Below the pieces are notes generated by a model. It was not told the DNA's origin and did not search any database. It saw only the letters and a program-made list of their open reading frames with translations. From contig CAIPTQ010000249.1 in assembly GCA_903868035.1 (NCBI GenBank), positions 1-11,630 of the forward strand: 11,630 bases of DNA, written 5' to 3'. Below are positions 5,533 to 11,615 of this stretch, in pieces (within the stretch, counting starts at the first letter, position 1; each line of letters opens with the position of its first letter). This DNA comes from an uncultured Phycisphaerales bacterium. GTDB lineage: Bacteria; Planctomycetota; Phycisphaerae; WQYP01. A program made the position numbers and the translations under genes.

Positions 5533-6648
5533 ATGATCATCGGCATCCCCCGTGAAATTAAAACCGACGAATACCGCGTCGGCATCACCCCCGCCGGCGT
5601 CCACGTCCTGGCGGACGTCGGCAGCGGGAGCCACACCATCCTCGTCGAAACCGCCGCCGGCCAAGGCTCCGGCATCTCCGACGATGAATACACCCGCGTC
5701 GGCGCCCACATTTCCTCCCAGACCGACATCTGGTCCCGCGCCGACCTCATCATCAAAGTCAAGGAGCCCCAGCCCACCGAATGGCCCCTCATGCGCTCCG
5801 GCCAGCTCGTCCTGACCTACTTCCACTTCGCCGCCAACCGCGCCCTCATCGACGCCTGCCTCAAGGCCCGCATCTCGGCCATCGCCTACGAAACCATCCG
5901 CGACACCTCCCCGGCCAACCCCACCAGCGGCCGCAAGCTCCCCTGCCTCACCCCCATGTCCGAAGTCGCCGGCAAAATGTCCATCCAGGAAGGCGCCAAA
6001 TATCTCGAAAAACCCATGATGGGCCGCGGCATCCTCCTCGGCGGCGTCCCCGGCGTCGCTCCCGCCAACGTCGTTGTTCTGGGCGCCGGCGTCGTCGGCA
6101 CCAATGCCGCCAAAGTTGCCGCCGGCCTGGGCGCCAACGTGGTCATCATGGACATCAATTTGGACCGCCTCCGCTACCTCGCCGATGTCATGCCCGCCAA
6201 CGTCACCACCATCTATTCCGATCCCCTGGCCGTCGCCCACTACCTCCGCGATGCCGACCTCGTCATCGGCTCGGTCCTCATCCCCGGCACGCGCGCCCCG
6301 CGCCTGGTCACCCGCGAGCACCTCAAAACGATGAAGAACGGCAGCGTCATCGTGGACGTCGCCATCGACCAGGGCGGCTGCATCGAAACCTCCCGCCCCA
6401 CCACCCACCGCGACCCGACCTACATCGTGGATGGCGTCGTGCATTACTGCGTCACCAACATGCCCGGTGCCGTGGGGCGCACCAGCACCTTCGCCCTGTG
6501 CAACGCGACCCTGCCCTACGCCTGCGCCATCGCCACCCAGGGCTGGGACCGCGCGGCCGCCGAAGACCCCGGCCTGGCCGAAGGCCTGAACCTCCATGCC
6601 GGCCAGATATTGCACGAGGGCGTCAAGCGCTTCTGGGAAGGGGGATAA
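5533..6648 (+). CDS. ald: Alanine dehydrogenase
   Basis: The product catalyses reversible NAD-dependent oxidative deamination of L-alanine to pyruvate and ammonium in the cytoplasm. ATG 5533 follows GGAGG by 6 nt and gives 371 aa, the usual length of the family. Diagnostic parts are MIIGIPREIKTDEYRVGITP with Arg15, IIKVKEPQ with Lys75, LTYFHFA with His98, SEVAGKMSIQEGA (143-155), the Rossmann motif GAGVVG at 184-189 with the acidic MDIN after the second strand, VDVAIDQGGCIETSRPTTH (274-292) with the active-site Asp279, and VTNMPGAVGRTSTFALCNATLPY (307-329). All expected catalytic residues are present. Codons end overwhelmingly in C. The stop codon abuts the ATG of the next gene, so the two are probably co-transcribed. 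A divergent MarR-type gene is a candidate regulator. Confidence 0.97.
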   Translation: MIIGIPREIKTDEYRVGITPAGVHVLADVGSGSHTILVETAAGQGSGISDDEYTRVGAHISSQTDIWSRADLIIKVKEPQPTEWPLMRSGQLVLTYFHFAANRALIDACLKARISAIAYETIRDTSPANPTSGRKLPCLTPMSEVAGKMSIQEGAKYLEKPMMGRGILLGGVPGVAPANVVVLGAGVVGTNAAKVAAGLGANVVIMDINLDRLRYLADVMPANVTTIYSDPLAVAHYLRDADLVIGSVLIPGTRAPRLVTREHLKTMKNGSVIVDVAIDQGGCIETSRPTTHRDPTYIVDGVVHYCVTNMPGAVGRTSTFALCNATLPYACAIATQGWDRAAAEDPGLAEGLNLHAGQILHEGVKRFWEGG

Positions 6649-7257
6649 ATGATCAAGCCCCAAACACCTCCCTCCAGGCGCTTTGGCAGTGAACTGGTGA
6701 TGGGGCTGGCGTTTATTGTGGGGGTGGCGGTGTTTGCGATCACGTTTGAGGCATTCAAGATCTGGGGGCCGCAGGAGCATGTGCGCCTCGAGCCCCCGGA
6801 GCGCCGCATGGCCGGCGGCCTGGAGATGCCGTTGCTGGCGGAACCGGGCACGGCCCCTGCGCTGTGGCGGCTGGAGGATCAGGCGGGCAAGGTGGTGGTG
6901 GTGAATTATTTCGCGACCTGGTGCGGGCCGTGCTTGGAGGAACTGCCGGAGTTTCGCGCGCTGGCCCGGCAGTACGCGCCGCGCGGGGTGGTGTTCGCCG
7001 CGGTGGGCATCGATCTCGACGGCGAGCAGCAGCCAGGCGTTTCGCGGGAGACGGTGTTGTGGCAATTCGCCCGGGAGCACGCGCTGCCGTTCGTGGTTTT
7101 GGTGCCGCCGGCGAATGATCTGATGCTGCGGATGCGCCCGCCGGTGCCGCAGACGTTTGTGTTTGACCGGCATGGCCGGCGGGCGCGGCTGATCGTGGGC
7201 GGGATCGGGGGCCAGAACCTTATGGCGACGCTGGAGGATTTGCTGGCGGAGGAGTGA
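6649..7257 (+). CDS. Membrane-anchored thioredoxin-like protein (TlpA/ResA type)
   Basis: The 202-aa product has one N-terminal transmembrane segment (about 15-38, SELVMGLAFIVGVAVFAITFEAF), which places the rest outside the cytoplasmic membrane. The thioredoxin-like domain spans about 58-200, with the redox motif ATWCGPC (Cys92, Cys95), a LEELPEF helix, and the cis-proline in VPQTFVFD (Pro167). This is the TlpA/ResA/DsbE layout, used to reduce or rearrange disulfides of exported proteins, often in cytochrome c maturation. No cytochrome genes are nearby, so the partner is unknown. ATG 6649 immediately follows the ald TAA (6646-6648), with a purine-rich GGGAAGGGGG just upstream as SD. Codons end mainly in G, in sharp contrast to the C-ending ald, so the pair may be a recent juxtaposition. 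Confidence 0.88.
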   Translation: MIKPQTPPSRRFGSELVMGLAFIVGVAVFAITFEAFKIWGPQEHVRLEPPERRMAGGLEMPLLAEPGTAPALWRLEDQAGKVVVVNYFATWCGPCLEELPEFRALARQYAPRGVVFAAVGIDLDGEQQPGVSRETVLWQFAREHALPFVVLVPPANDLMLRMRPPVPQTFVFDRHGRRARLIVGGIGGQNLMATLEDLLAEE

Positions 7258-7309
7258 TTTTGATTCTCGATTTTTGAGCGCACGTCGGGACGCGGACGCG
7301 GCCCGGGGG

Positions 7310-7315
7310 TAGAAT
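7310..7315 (+). promoter_or_regulatory. -10-like TAGAAT before the pyrF leader hairpin
   Basis: TAGAAT (5/6 to TATAAT) would start transcription near 7322, just before the three-stem hairpin. No -35 is seen, so this is weak. Confidence 0.25.
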
Positions 7316-7325
7316 GAATGGTTTA

Positions 7326-7394
7326 CCCGCGTGGCCGGCACGTGGGCTGCGGGCACGATGCCCGCGTTACGTGCCGGATGCGGGAGTTTTTTTC
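7326..7394 (+). terminator. Three-stem hairpin with T-tract before pyrF (terminator or attenuator)
   Basis: Three nested perfect stems stack: CCCGC (7326-7330) with GCGGG (7380-7384), CCGGCACGT (7335-7343) with ACGTGCCGG (7369-7377), and GCGGGCA (7349-7355) with TGCCCGC (7359-7365) around a 3-nt loop. Seven T residues follow (7387-7393). This is a strong intrinsic-terminator shape, but the pyrF SD begins at 7395. It could therefore end the ald transcript or attenuate pyrF. The nested palindrome also resembles dispersed REP-like elements. Confidence 0.6.
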
Positions 7395-7406
7395 AGGGAG
7401 GCTGCC

Positions 7407-8342
7407 ATGACCCAACCCCGCACGCATTTTGCCGACGCACTTCTGGGGGCGATTGAGAAGAAGGGGACGCCGCTGATCGTGGGGATCGACCCGGTCTACG
7501 AGCAGTTGCCCGAGGCGATACGGGGGCACAAGGAACTCAACGACGGCGAGGACCTGGAAGTGTCGGTGGACGCGCTCCTCGAATTCTGCACGCGGCTGCT
7601 GAAGGTGGTCGCGCCGCACGTGCCGGCGGTGAAGATCAATTCCGCGTTTTTTGAGCAGTATTATGCCTACGGCTACGAGGCCTTCAGCGCCATCGTCCAG
7701 GAGGCCGCCGCCCATGGCCTGCTGGTCATCAACGACTGCAAACGCGCCGACATCGGCAACACCTCCGAGCGCTACGCCCAGGCCACGCTGGCCGACCCGC
7801 GCTTTGCGGGCATGGAGGAGCTGGCGGGGCCGGATGCCGTCACCGTCGCGCCGTACATGGGCGAGGATTCCGTCGGGCCGTTCATCAAACTCGCCGGCGA
7901 ATCGGGCAAGGGCGTGTTCGTCCTGGTCCGCACCAGCAACCCCGGGGCGGCGGCAATCCAGGATGCCCTGCTCGCCGACGGCACGCCGGTCTACCAGCAT
8001 GTCGGCCGCCTCGTGGCCCAGTGGGGCGCGGCCTTGATCGGCCAGCGCGGCTACTCGGCGGTGGGCGCGGTGGTGGGGGCGACGAATCCGGGGCAGCTTG
8101 AAGTGTTGCGCGGAATGATGCCCCAAACGCTGTTCCTCGTGCCCGGTTACGGCGCCCAGGGCGGCAGCGCGGCGGACGTCGCCAAGGCCTTCAAGCCCGA
8201 TGGCACCGGCGCCATCATCAACTCCTCCCGCGGCATCATCTACGCGCACAAGGCCCCGGCCTATGCGGGACTGAGCTGGGAAAAAGCCGTGGAGGCCGCG
8301 GTGCTGGCGGCGAAGGCGGAGATTGCGGCGGCGCTGAACTGA
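7407..8342 (+). CDS. pyrF: Orotidine 5'-phosphate decarboxylase
   Basis: The product decarboxylates OMP to UMP, the last step of de novo pyrimidine synthesis, in the cytoplasm. ATG 7407 follows AGGGAGG by 5 nt and gives 311 aa, typical of the longer PyrF subgroup seen in mycobacteria and several other phyla. Visible motifs are PLIVGIDPV (22-30, Asp28), PAVKINSAFFEQ (73-84, Lys76), the catalytic Asp-x-Lys-x-x-Asp in VINDCKRADIGNTSERY (107-123: Asp110, Lys112, Asp115), GVFVLVRTSNPGA, SAVGAVVGAT, FLVPGYGAQGG for phosphate binding, and INSSRGIIYA with the phosphate-contacting Arg. No other pyr gene is near. The hairpin with T-tract directly before the SD suggests either insulation from ald or attenuation. 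Codon third bases shift from G-rich to C-rich within the gene. Confidence 0.95.
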   Translation: MTQPRTHFADALLGAIEKKGTPLIVGIDPVYEQLPEAIRGHKELNDGEDLEVSVDALLEFCTRLLKVVAPHVPAVKINSAFFEQYYAYGYEAFSAIVQEAAAHGLLVINDCKRADIGNTSERYAQATLADPRFAGMEELAGPDAVTVAPYMGEDSVGPFIKLAGESGKGVFVLVRTSNPGAAAIQDALLADGTPVYQHVGRLVAQWGAALIGQRGYSAVGAVVGATNPGQLEVLRGMMPQTLFLVPGYGAQGGSAADVAKAFKPDGTGAIINSSRGIIYAHKAPAYAGLSWEKAVEAAVLAAKAEIAAALN

Positions 8343-8386
8343 GGATATTCGATTATTGTGAATGTTGTCTCGTATGACGCGTCAGT

Positions 8387-8935
8387 TTATTTCGGACTTT
8401 CAACCAAACAGTGTTCATCTATCCCAGTCCCTGTGAATAACCCCCCGACGCCCCGAACGTATTTTGTAAAGCAGATAATGCTGACCTCCTCCCCTTTGTA
8501 AGGACCATCGAGAATCGTTGCACAGTAATCATAATGTTGGGATTCCATTTCGCCTGTGTTCGCAAAAGGCGTCAGCAGCACGCGCGTTAATGAGATGTGT
8601 GTGCCCGCGTCGGCAATATGCATCCAAGCGCTCCCTAACCATTGGCCCGGATCCCTGCGATACTCTGCGACCATGTCAATGGCGCGGTCGTACATGAACG
8701 TTCCGCGTCCATTTGGAAAGAGTCGTTTTGGAAAGATTTCCACAATCGTATCTTGCCTCAGCGCATAGACACGTCCCGACTCAAACCACGAAAACTGCGG
8801 TTGAGCCGTGACATCAGTATCGCGTGGAGCCGTGACATCAGTGGCGCAACCCACCGACACCATAGAGATCGCGACCAGGGAGAGGATCGTCACGAGTCGT
8901 GTAGTTCTTCTAATAGAAATCGATTTCTTATTCAT
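8387..8935 (-). CDS. Lipoprotein of unknown function
   Basis: The 182-aa product starts with a lipoprotein signal (MNKKSISIRRTTRLVTILSLVAISMVSVGC) ending in a VSVGC lipobox. ATG 8935 is chosen over a TTG at 8953: GAGG precedes it by 6 nt, and it overlaps the stop of the upstream gene (ATGAATAA, 8-bp overlap), indicating translational coupling. After the Cys comes a short linker with an in-frame duplicated unit, TDVTAPRD then TDVTAQPQ, followed by one compact domain (about 48-182) rich in Tyr, Phe and Asp with three Cys (YDYCATI, SIICFTKY, EHCLVE). No family is recognised. GC content is lower than in the ald-pyrF block, which hints at a different history. It converges on pyrF with only 44 bp between stops; TGACGCGTCA at 8375-8384 is a perfect palindrome there. 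Confidence 0.75.
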   Translation of the reverse strand: MNKKSISIRRTTRLVTILSLVAISMVSVGCATDVTAPRDTDVTAQPQFSWFESGRVYALRQDTIVEIFPKRLFPNGRGTFMYDRAIDMVAEYRRDPGQWLGSAWMHIADAGTHISLTRVLLTPFANTGEMESQHYDYCATILDGPYKGEEVSIICFTKYVRGVGGLFTGTGIDEHCLVESPK

Positions 8936-9911
8936 CTGCGACCTCGACTTCAATTGTTGCTGACTCGACTTTGGTCCAAGACTTACCGTCCGCCGAAGGA
9001 ATCTTCCTAGAGATGATGATGGAATATTTATCTGAGATGGTCATGTCACAAATGCAACTGCAGCAAATGTCGAGAGCCAATTTTTGCCCAGGTTCAAGCC
9101 TCAACCTCTGCGGTTCGCTCATAACCACAGGTTCTGGATTGAAAACCTTTCCATATTCCGTAAGCTGAGACTTTGTTTCCGCATGGCTTACTTCACACTG
9201 AAAGCCCTTTAGTGGACCAGAAAAAACCAAATCTCGTGCAGTCTTGCCCACGTTCTCTAGGCGCACCGACACAATGACAGGTTGAGTTCCTCCAACCTTG
9301 GTGTGAGCAATACTTATCCCAAGTCGAAAACCGTCGACTTCTTTTCCCCAAGTAAACGCCGGTGCCGTGGTCGTACTGCCGGGCGGCGTGGTGGGGTGAA
9401 GAGCGCCAGAGATTTGGAGGAATTCAATGCCGTGGGTATCCGCGGGATAGTAGAGATCGGGATGATAATTCTTGGGCTCGGGCGTCTGGTCAGCCCAAGT
9501 ATCATTGACCCGCAGGGGATAACGACCATGGGGGTAGAGCGTGCCGGTGACTTCCACCCAAGTGTCAGGGGCGAATTCGGAGAAGAGCACGGCGTGTTCT
9601 CCGTCGCGGGTCAGGATTGGCGTGTGGCCGATGCTGGCGGGACTGAGCGCCGGCATGCCGGATGGTTGAACGTAGGTCATGCGGCCGCTGGAGATTTTGA
9701 GGCCCGCGGCCAGGGCTCGGACTGGTTTTCCGGAGCCGTCATACAACTGCACCGGCACAATCCGGCCGGTCCAGGTGCCGTCCATTTCCGGGTCGGCTGC
9801 GCCGCTCAGCCAGACATAATGGCTGAACGCGCGGCAACCGGCGAGCAGAAGCGCAGTGGAAAGCACCACTCCGGCAAAAGTTCGCGGACCTTTGGAACCG
9901 AACCTGCGCAT
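8928..9911 (-). CDS. Two-domain lipoprotein of unknown function
   Basis: The 327-aa product has a lipoprotein signal, MRRFGSKGPRTFAGVVLSTA then LLLAGC (Cys26). AAGGA lies 6 nt before ATG 9911. The first domain (about 40-170) starts GTWTGRIVPVQLYDGSGKPV and contains WVEVTGTLYPHGRYPLRV, which looks beta-rich and OB-like. A Pro/Thr linker (172-185) leads to a second beta-sandwich-like domain (190-327): FRLGISIAHTKVGGTQPVIVSVRLENVG, LRLEPGQKLALDI, KYSIIISRKI. This spacing recalls Ig-like/BsuPI-type folds. An odd cluster, DICCSCICDM (281-290), puts four Cys in six residues, with Cys239 earlier. Repeat copy 1 lies 21 bp upstream, and the 8935 gene follows with an overlap. Function is unknown. Confidence 0.78.
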   Translation of the reverse strand: MRRFGSKGPRTFAGVVLSTALLLAGCRAFSHYVWLSGAADPEMDGTWTGRIVPVQLYDGSGKPVRALAAGLKISSGRMTYVQPSGMPALSPASIGHTPILTRDGEHAVLFSEFAPDTWVEVTGTLYPHGRYPLRVNDTWADQTPEPKNYHPDLYYPADTHGIEFLQISGALHPTTPPGSTTTAPAFTWGKEVDGFRLGISIAHTKVGGTQPVIVSVRLENVGKTARDLVFSGPLKGFQCEVSHAETKSQLTEYGKVFNPEPVVMSEPQRLRLEPGQKLALDICCSCICDMTISDKYSIIISRKIPSADGKSWTKVESATIEVEVADE

Positions 9912-9932
9912 AATGATTCCTTCGGTAGGCGG

Positions 9933-10020
9933 CCATCGATAAAGTTACAGCATGCAACTGGCTCAAAAGGTTCATAAATTCAGTGACACGAAATTTTATT
10001 TTGCGGACGAGCGTGCCGTG
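9933..10020 (-). repeat. ~88-bp intergenic repeat, copy 1
   Basis: Begins CCATCGATAAAG. Compared with copy 3 it differs at only 4 of 88 positions; with copy 2 at about 8 plus one indel. GTTACAGCATGC (9944-9955) can pair with GCGTGCCGTGAT (10011-10022), 11 of 12 positions counting G-U. The core around 9971-10000 is AT-rich and has a small GTG-A-CAC hairpin. It lies between the stop of the 10489 gene, which overlaps its edge, and the SD of the 9911 gene. Similarity to copy 2 continues past the edge to about 10036. Confidence 0.9.
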
Positions 10021-10021
10021 A

Positions 10022-10489
10022 TCAGGGGGCGGGGGGTTTCGATCGTTGTACCGGGAGCGTAAGGCGGTCGGGCGGCGCGTCCGCGTTCAGGCGTTGGTAC
10101 TGCTCGGCGGCGTTGGGACTGGGGCCGGCCTTGGTATTGGCTCTGACCTTGGTCTTTGTCACGGGCCAAAGCGGGGTGAACCACGTACACTCCGCACCTC
10201 CACTGTCCACCATTATACCATCGCCGTCACGTACATCCTTAAACGCAATCTGACCGTTGTCGTCGGCCATGCCATAGGCCTGCATAATCGGTAGCCGGCG
10301 GGGCAAGATACCCATCATGCGCCACTCCTCACGGTCATGGCTGACCTGGGCGTGGGCGATGGGCGCTCCCGTGCGTTCATCAACGACCGTCACCATAAGG
10401 GACCGACCGCACGCGGGCAGCAAAAGAGCGAAGGCCAAGCCAAGGAAAACACGGGCCATGTATCGATGCGTGATAAGAGCGGTTGTCAT
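10022..10489 (-). CDS. Small lipoprotein with a carboxypeptidase-regulatory-like domain
   Basis: The 155-aa product starts at ATG 10489 with AAAGGA 8 nt upstream. A lipoprotein signal covers residues 1-27 (MARVFLGLAFALLLPAC within it; Cys27), and an internal Met11 is an alternative start. Residues 31-92 read LMVTVVDERTGAPIAHAQVS...GMADDNGQIAFKDVRDGDGI, the pattern of a carboxypeptidase regulatory-like (Ig-fold, 'modified by tradition G-x-P-I-x-x-A-x-V') domain, common in surface proteins. The C-terminal third is Pro/Ala-rich and of low complexity. The last residues KPPAP and the TGA (10022-10024) overlap the outer arm of repeat copy 1, so the repeat appears to supply the stop. Repeat copy 2 lies 28 bp upstream of the start. 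Its role is unknown; attachment or binding at the envelope is inferred. Confidence 0.7.
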   Translation of the reverse strand: MTTALITHRYMARVFLGLAFALLLPACGRSLMVTVVDERTGAPIAHAQVSHDREEWRMMGILPRRLPIMQAYGMADDNGQIAFKDVRDGDGIMVDSGGAECTWFTPLWPVTKTKVRANTKAGPSPNAAEQYQRLNADAPPDRLTLPVQRSKPPAP

Positions 10490-10517
10490 TGCGCGAGTCC
10501 TTTCATGAGCGGCAGTA

Positions 10518-10604
10518 CCACCGATGAAGTTACAGTATGCAACTGGCTCAAAAGGTTCACAAATTCGGCGACACGAAATTTAATTTGAGGACGAGCGTGC
10601 CGTG
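10518..10604 (-). repeat. ~88-bp intergenic repeat, copy 2
   Basis: Begins CCACCGATGAAG and is 87 bp. It is about 90% identical to copy 1, with a 1-bp deletion near 10581. Arms GTTACAGTATGC (10529-10540) and GCGTGCCGTGAT (10595-10606) still pair; the C-to-T change in the left arm keeps a G-U. It lies 28 bp before the start of the 10489 gene. Similarity to copy 1 continues rightwards to about 10620. Confidence 0.9.
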
Positions 10605-10605
10605 A

Positions 10606-10785
10606 TCAGGGGGTGGAGGGTTTCCAATCGACTTGGCACGCTACCCACGCCGCCCCATTGTACTGCCGCCTATCGCCGCGTTCGAACTCATGGCTGGAAT
10701 CATCAGCCACGTCGGTCGCATCAGGGCAGAAGAGGGCGGGGAACTCAGATGGCTGCGTAGTCTTGCGCCCTCCCTTGCGCCCTCG
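10606..10785 (-). pseudogene. Open 59-codon frame between the 10786 stop and repeat copy 2
   Basis: Directly after the TGA of the upstream lipoprotein gene (10786-10788), the same frame stays open for 59 sense codons, to TGA 10606-10608 at the edge of repeat copy 2. The translation includes KTTQPSEFPALFCPDATDVA and ends AWVACQVDWKPSTP. It has no ATG; GTG at the VADD position is the only plausible start. The end aligns with the end of the 10489 gene (WKPSTP-stop against SKPPAP-stop), because repeat similarity extends into both. It could be a 3' gene remnant, a readthrough extension, or chance in GC-rich DNA. Confidence 0.3.
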
Positions 10786-11496
10786 TCAATCCCCCGGTTG
10801 CGTGGTTCCACCTGCATGTTCTGCATAAAGCTCCCGCATGACTTTCTCAAGCAGCGGCTTGCCTCGCGCCTCCATTTGCTCCCAAGTCGCCAACTTCCCC
10901 GACTCCACATCTCGCAGAATGTCATCCAGTGCCGCAGAAGTTCGTGCTGCCAGATACGTCAGCGCCACCGAATCGCCCCTGTTGGGCGGGTTCTGCGGAT
11001 AATCGCCGTAGTCCGAAAGATCGTCGAGTTGCCACTTCCATTGCCCGTTCACCAGCACCATGTCTTGCGTCAGCGTCTGTACGCGCCGCCTGCCGAGAGT
11101 CTCGGGAAAGCGGACCTTTGCGTGGTTGGCATCGACCACGAACTTGGTCTCCCCGAGTGCCGCCCGGCTGATCTCCACGGCCGCCTGATCTGCCCAGCGG
11201 TCTCCCAAATCCTTTCCCGGGAATCGCTGGCCCAGGATTCGACACCGCCGATGATCCGTCACCAGAATCAGGGCGAGATCATCCGCCAGCGCGGTGTACG
11301 GCTTCTTCGTCGCGGCAAGTGTTGCCCGCACGGCCGTCATGTCCTCGGCTTCAATCGCATCGTAAAACGCTGCCGACGCCTCCCGTGGCGTGCTCAAATT
11401 GGTCTTGGTTGGCCGTGTTGTGCTCTGTTCCTCCCTGCCGCAACTGGCGATCCCCAGCGCCAATACCAGCGTGGCTGCAACCAGTCCGAGTCTCAT
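10786..11496 (-). CDS. Lipoprotein of unknown function, NTF2-like pattern
   Basis: The 236-aa product starts at ATG 11496 with an AGGAGAA run about 5 nt upstream. The lipoprotein signal MRLGLVAATLVLALGIASC gives Cys19, then a Thr/Pro-rich linker. Residues 36-150 read REASAAFYDAIEAEDMTAVRATL...VDANHAKVRF...QDMVLVNGQWKWQLDDL. The layout is helix pair, strand, then a 'V-x-G-x-W' strand, as in NTF2/SnoaL/DUF4878-like cone folds, which often bind small ligands or peptidoglycan-associated partners. A helical tail follows (SGKLATWEQMEARGKPLLEKV), with a low-complexity end (GGTTQPGD). The order of elements matches the 3997-4704 product. Repeat copy 3 lies 32 bp upstream. The fold is an inference; function is unknown. 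Confidence 0.75.
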   Translation of the reverse strand: MRLGLVAATLVLALGIASCGREEQSTTRPTKTNLSTPREASAAFYDAIEAEDMTAVRATLAATKKPYTALADDLALILVTDHRRCRILGQRFPGKDLGDRWADQAAVEISRAALGETKFVVDANHAKVRFPETLGRRRVQTLTQDMVLVNGQWKWQLDDLSDYGDYPQNPPNRGDSVALTYLAARTSAALDDILRDVESGKLATWEQMEARGKPLLEKVMRELYAEHAGGTTQPGD

Positions 11497-11527
11497 GCGT
11501 TTCTCCTGCTTCTTGTGGCCGGCGGGG

Positions 11528-11615
11528 CCATCGATAAATTTACAGCATGCAACTGGCTCAAAAGGCTCATAAATTCAGTGACGCGAAATTTTATTTTGCG
11601 GACGAGCGTGCCATG
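11528..11615 (-). repeat. ~88-bp intergenic repeat, copy 3
   Basis: Begins CCATCGATAAAT; 84 of 88 positions match copy 1. The inner arms GCATGC (11545-11550) and GCGTGC (11606-11611) pair, but the outer pairing is weaker than in copies 1 and 2. It lies 32 bp before the start of the 11496 gene. A minus-strand TAA (11616-11618) directly at its right edge could be the stop of the next gene, which lies outside the window. Confidence 0.9.

Noticed and set aside
5527..7356. Long minus-strand open frame (609 codons) opposite ald and the thioredoxin-like gene
   Set aside because: It lies wholly antisense to two well-supported genes. Its Gly/Val/Asp- and His/Arg-rich translation is typical of shadow frames in GC-rich DNA.
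9935..10023. A plus-strand peptide encoded by the repeat (…TACNWLKRFINSVTRNFILRTSVP)
   Set aside because: It looks conserved at first. However, most differences between copies change the amino acid, and copy 2 has a 1-bp deletion that breaks the frame, so selection on a peptide is unlikely.
9933..11615. Repeats as canonical integron attC sites
   Set aside because: No RYYYAAC/GTTRRRY core pair was found at the ends of any copy on either strand, no integrase gene is in the window, and the last gene has no repeat after it. Kept only as a hypothesis for a cassette-like array.
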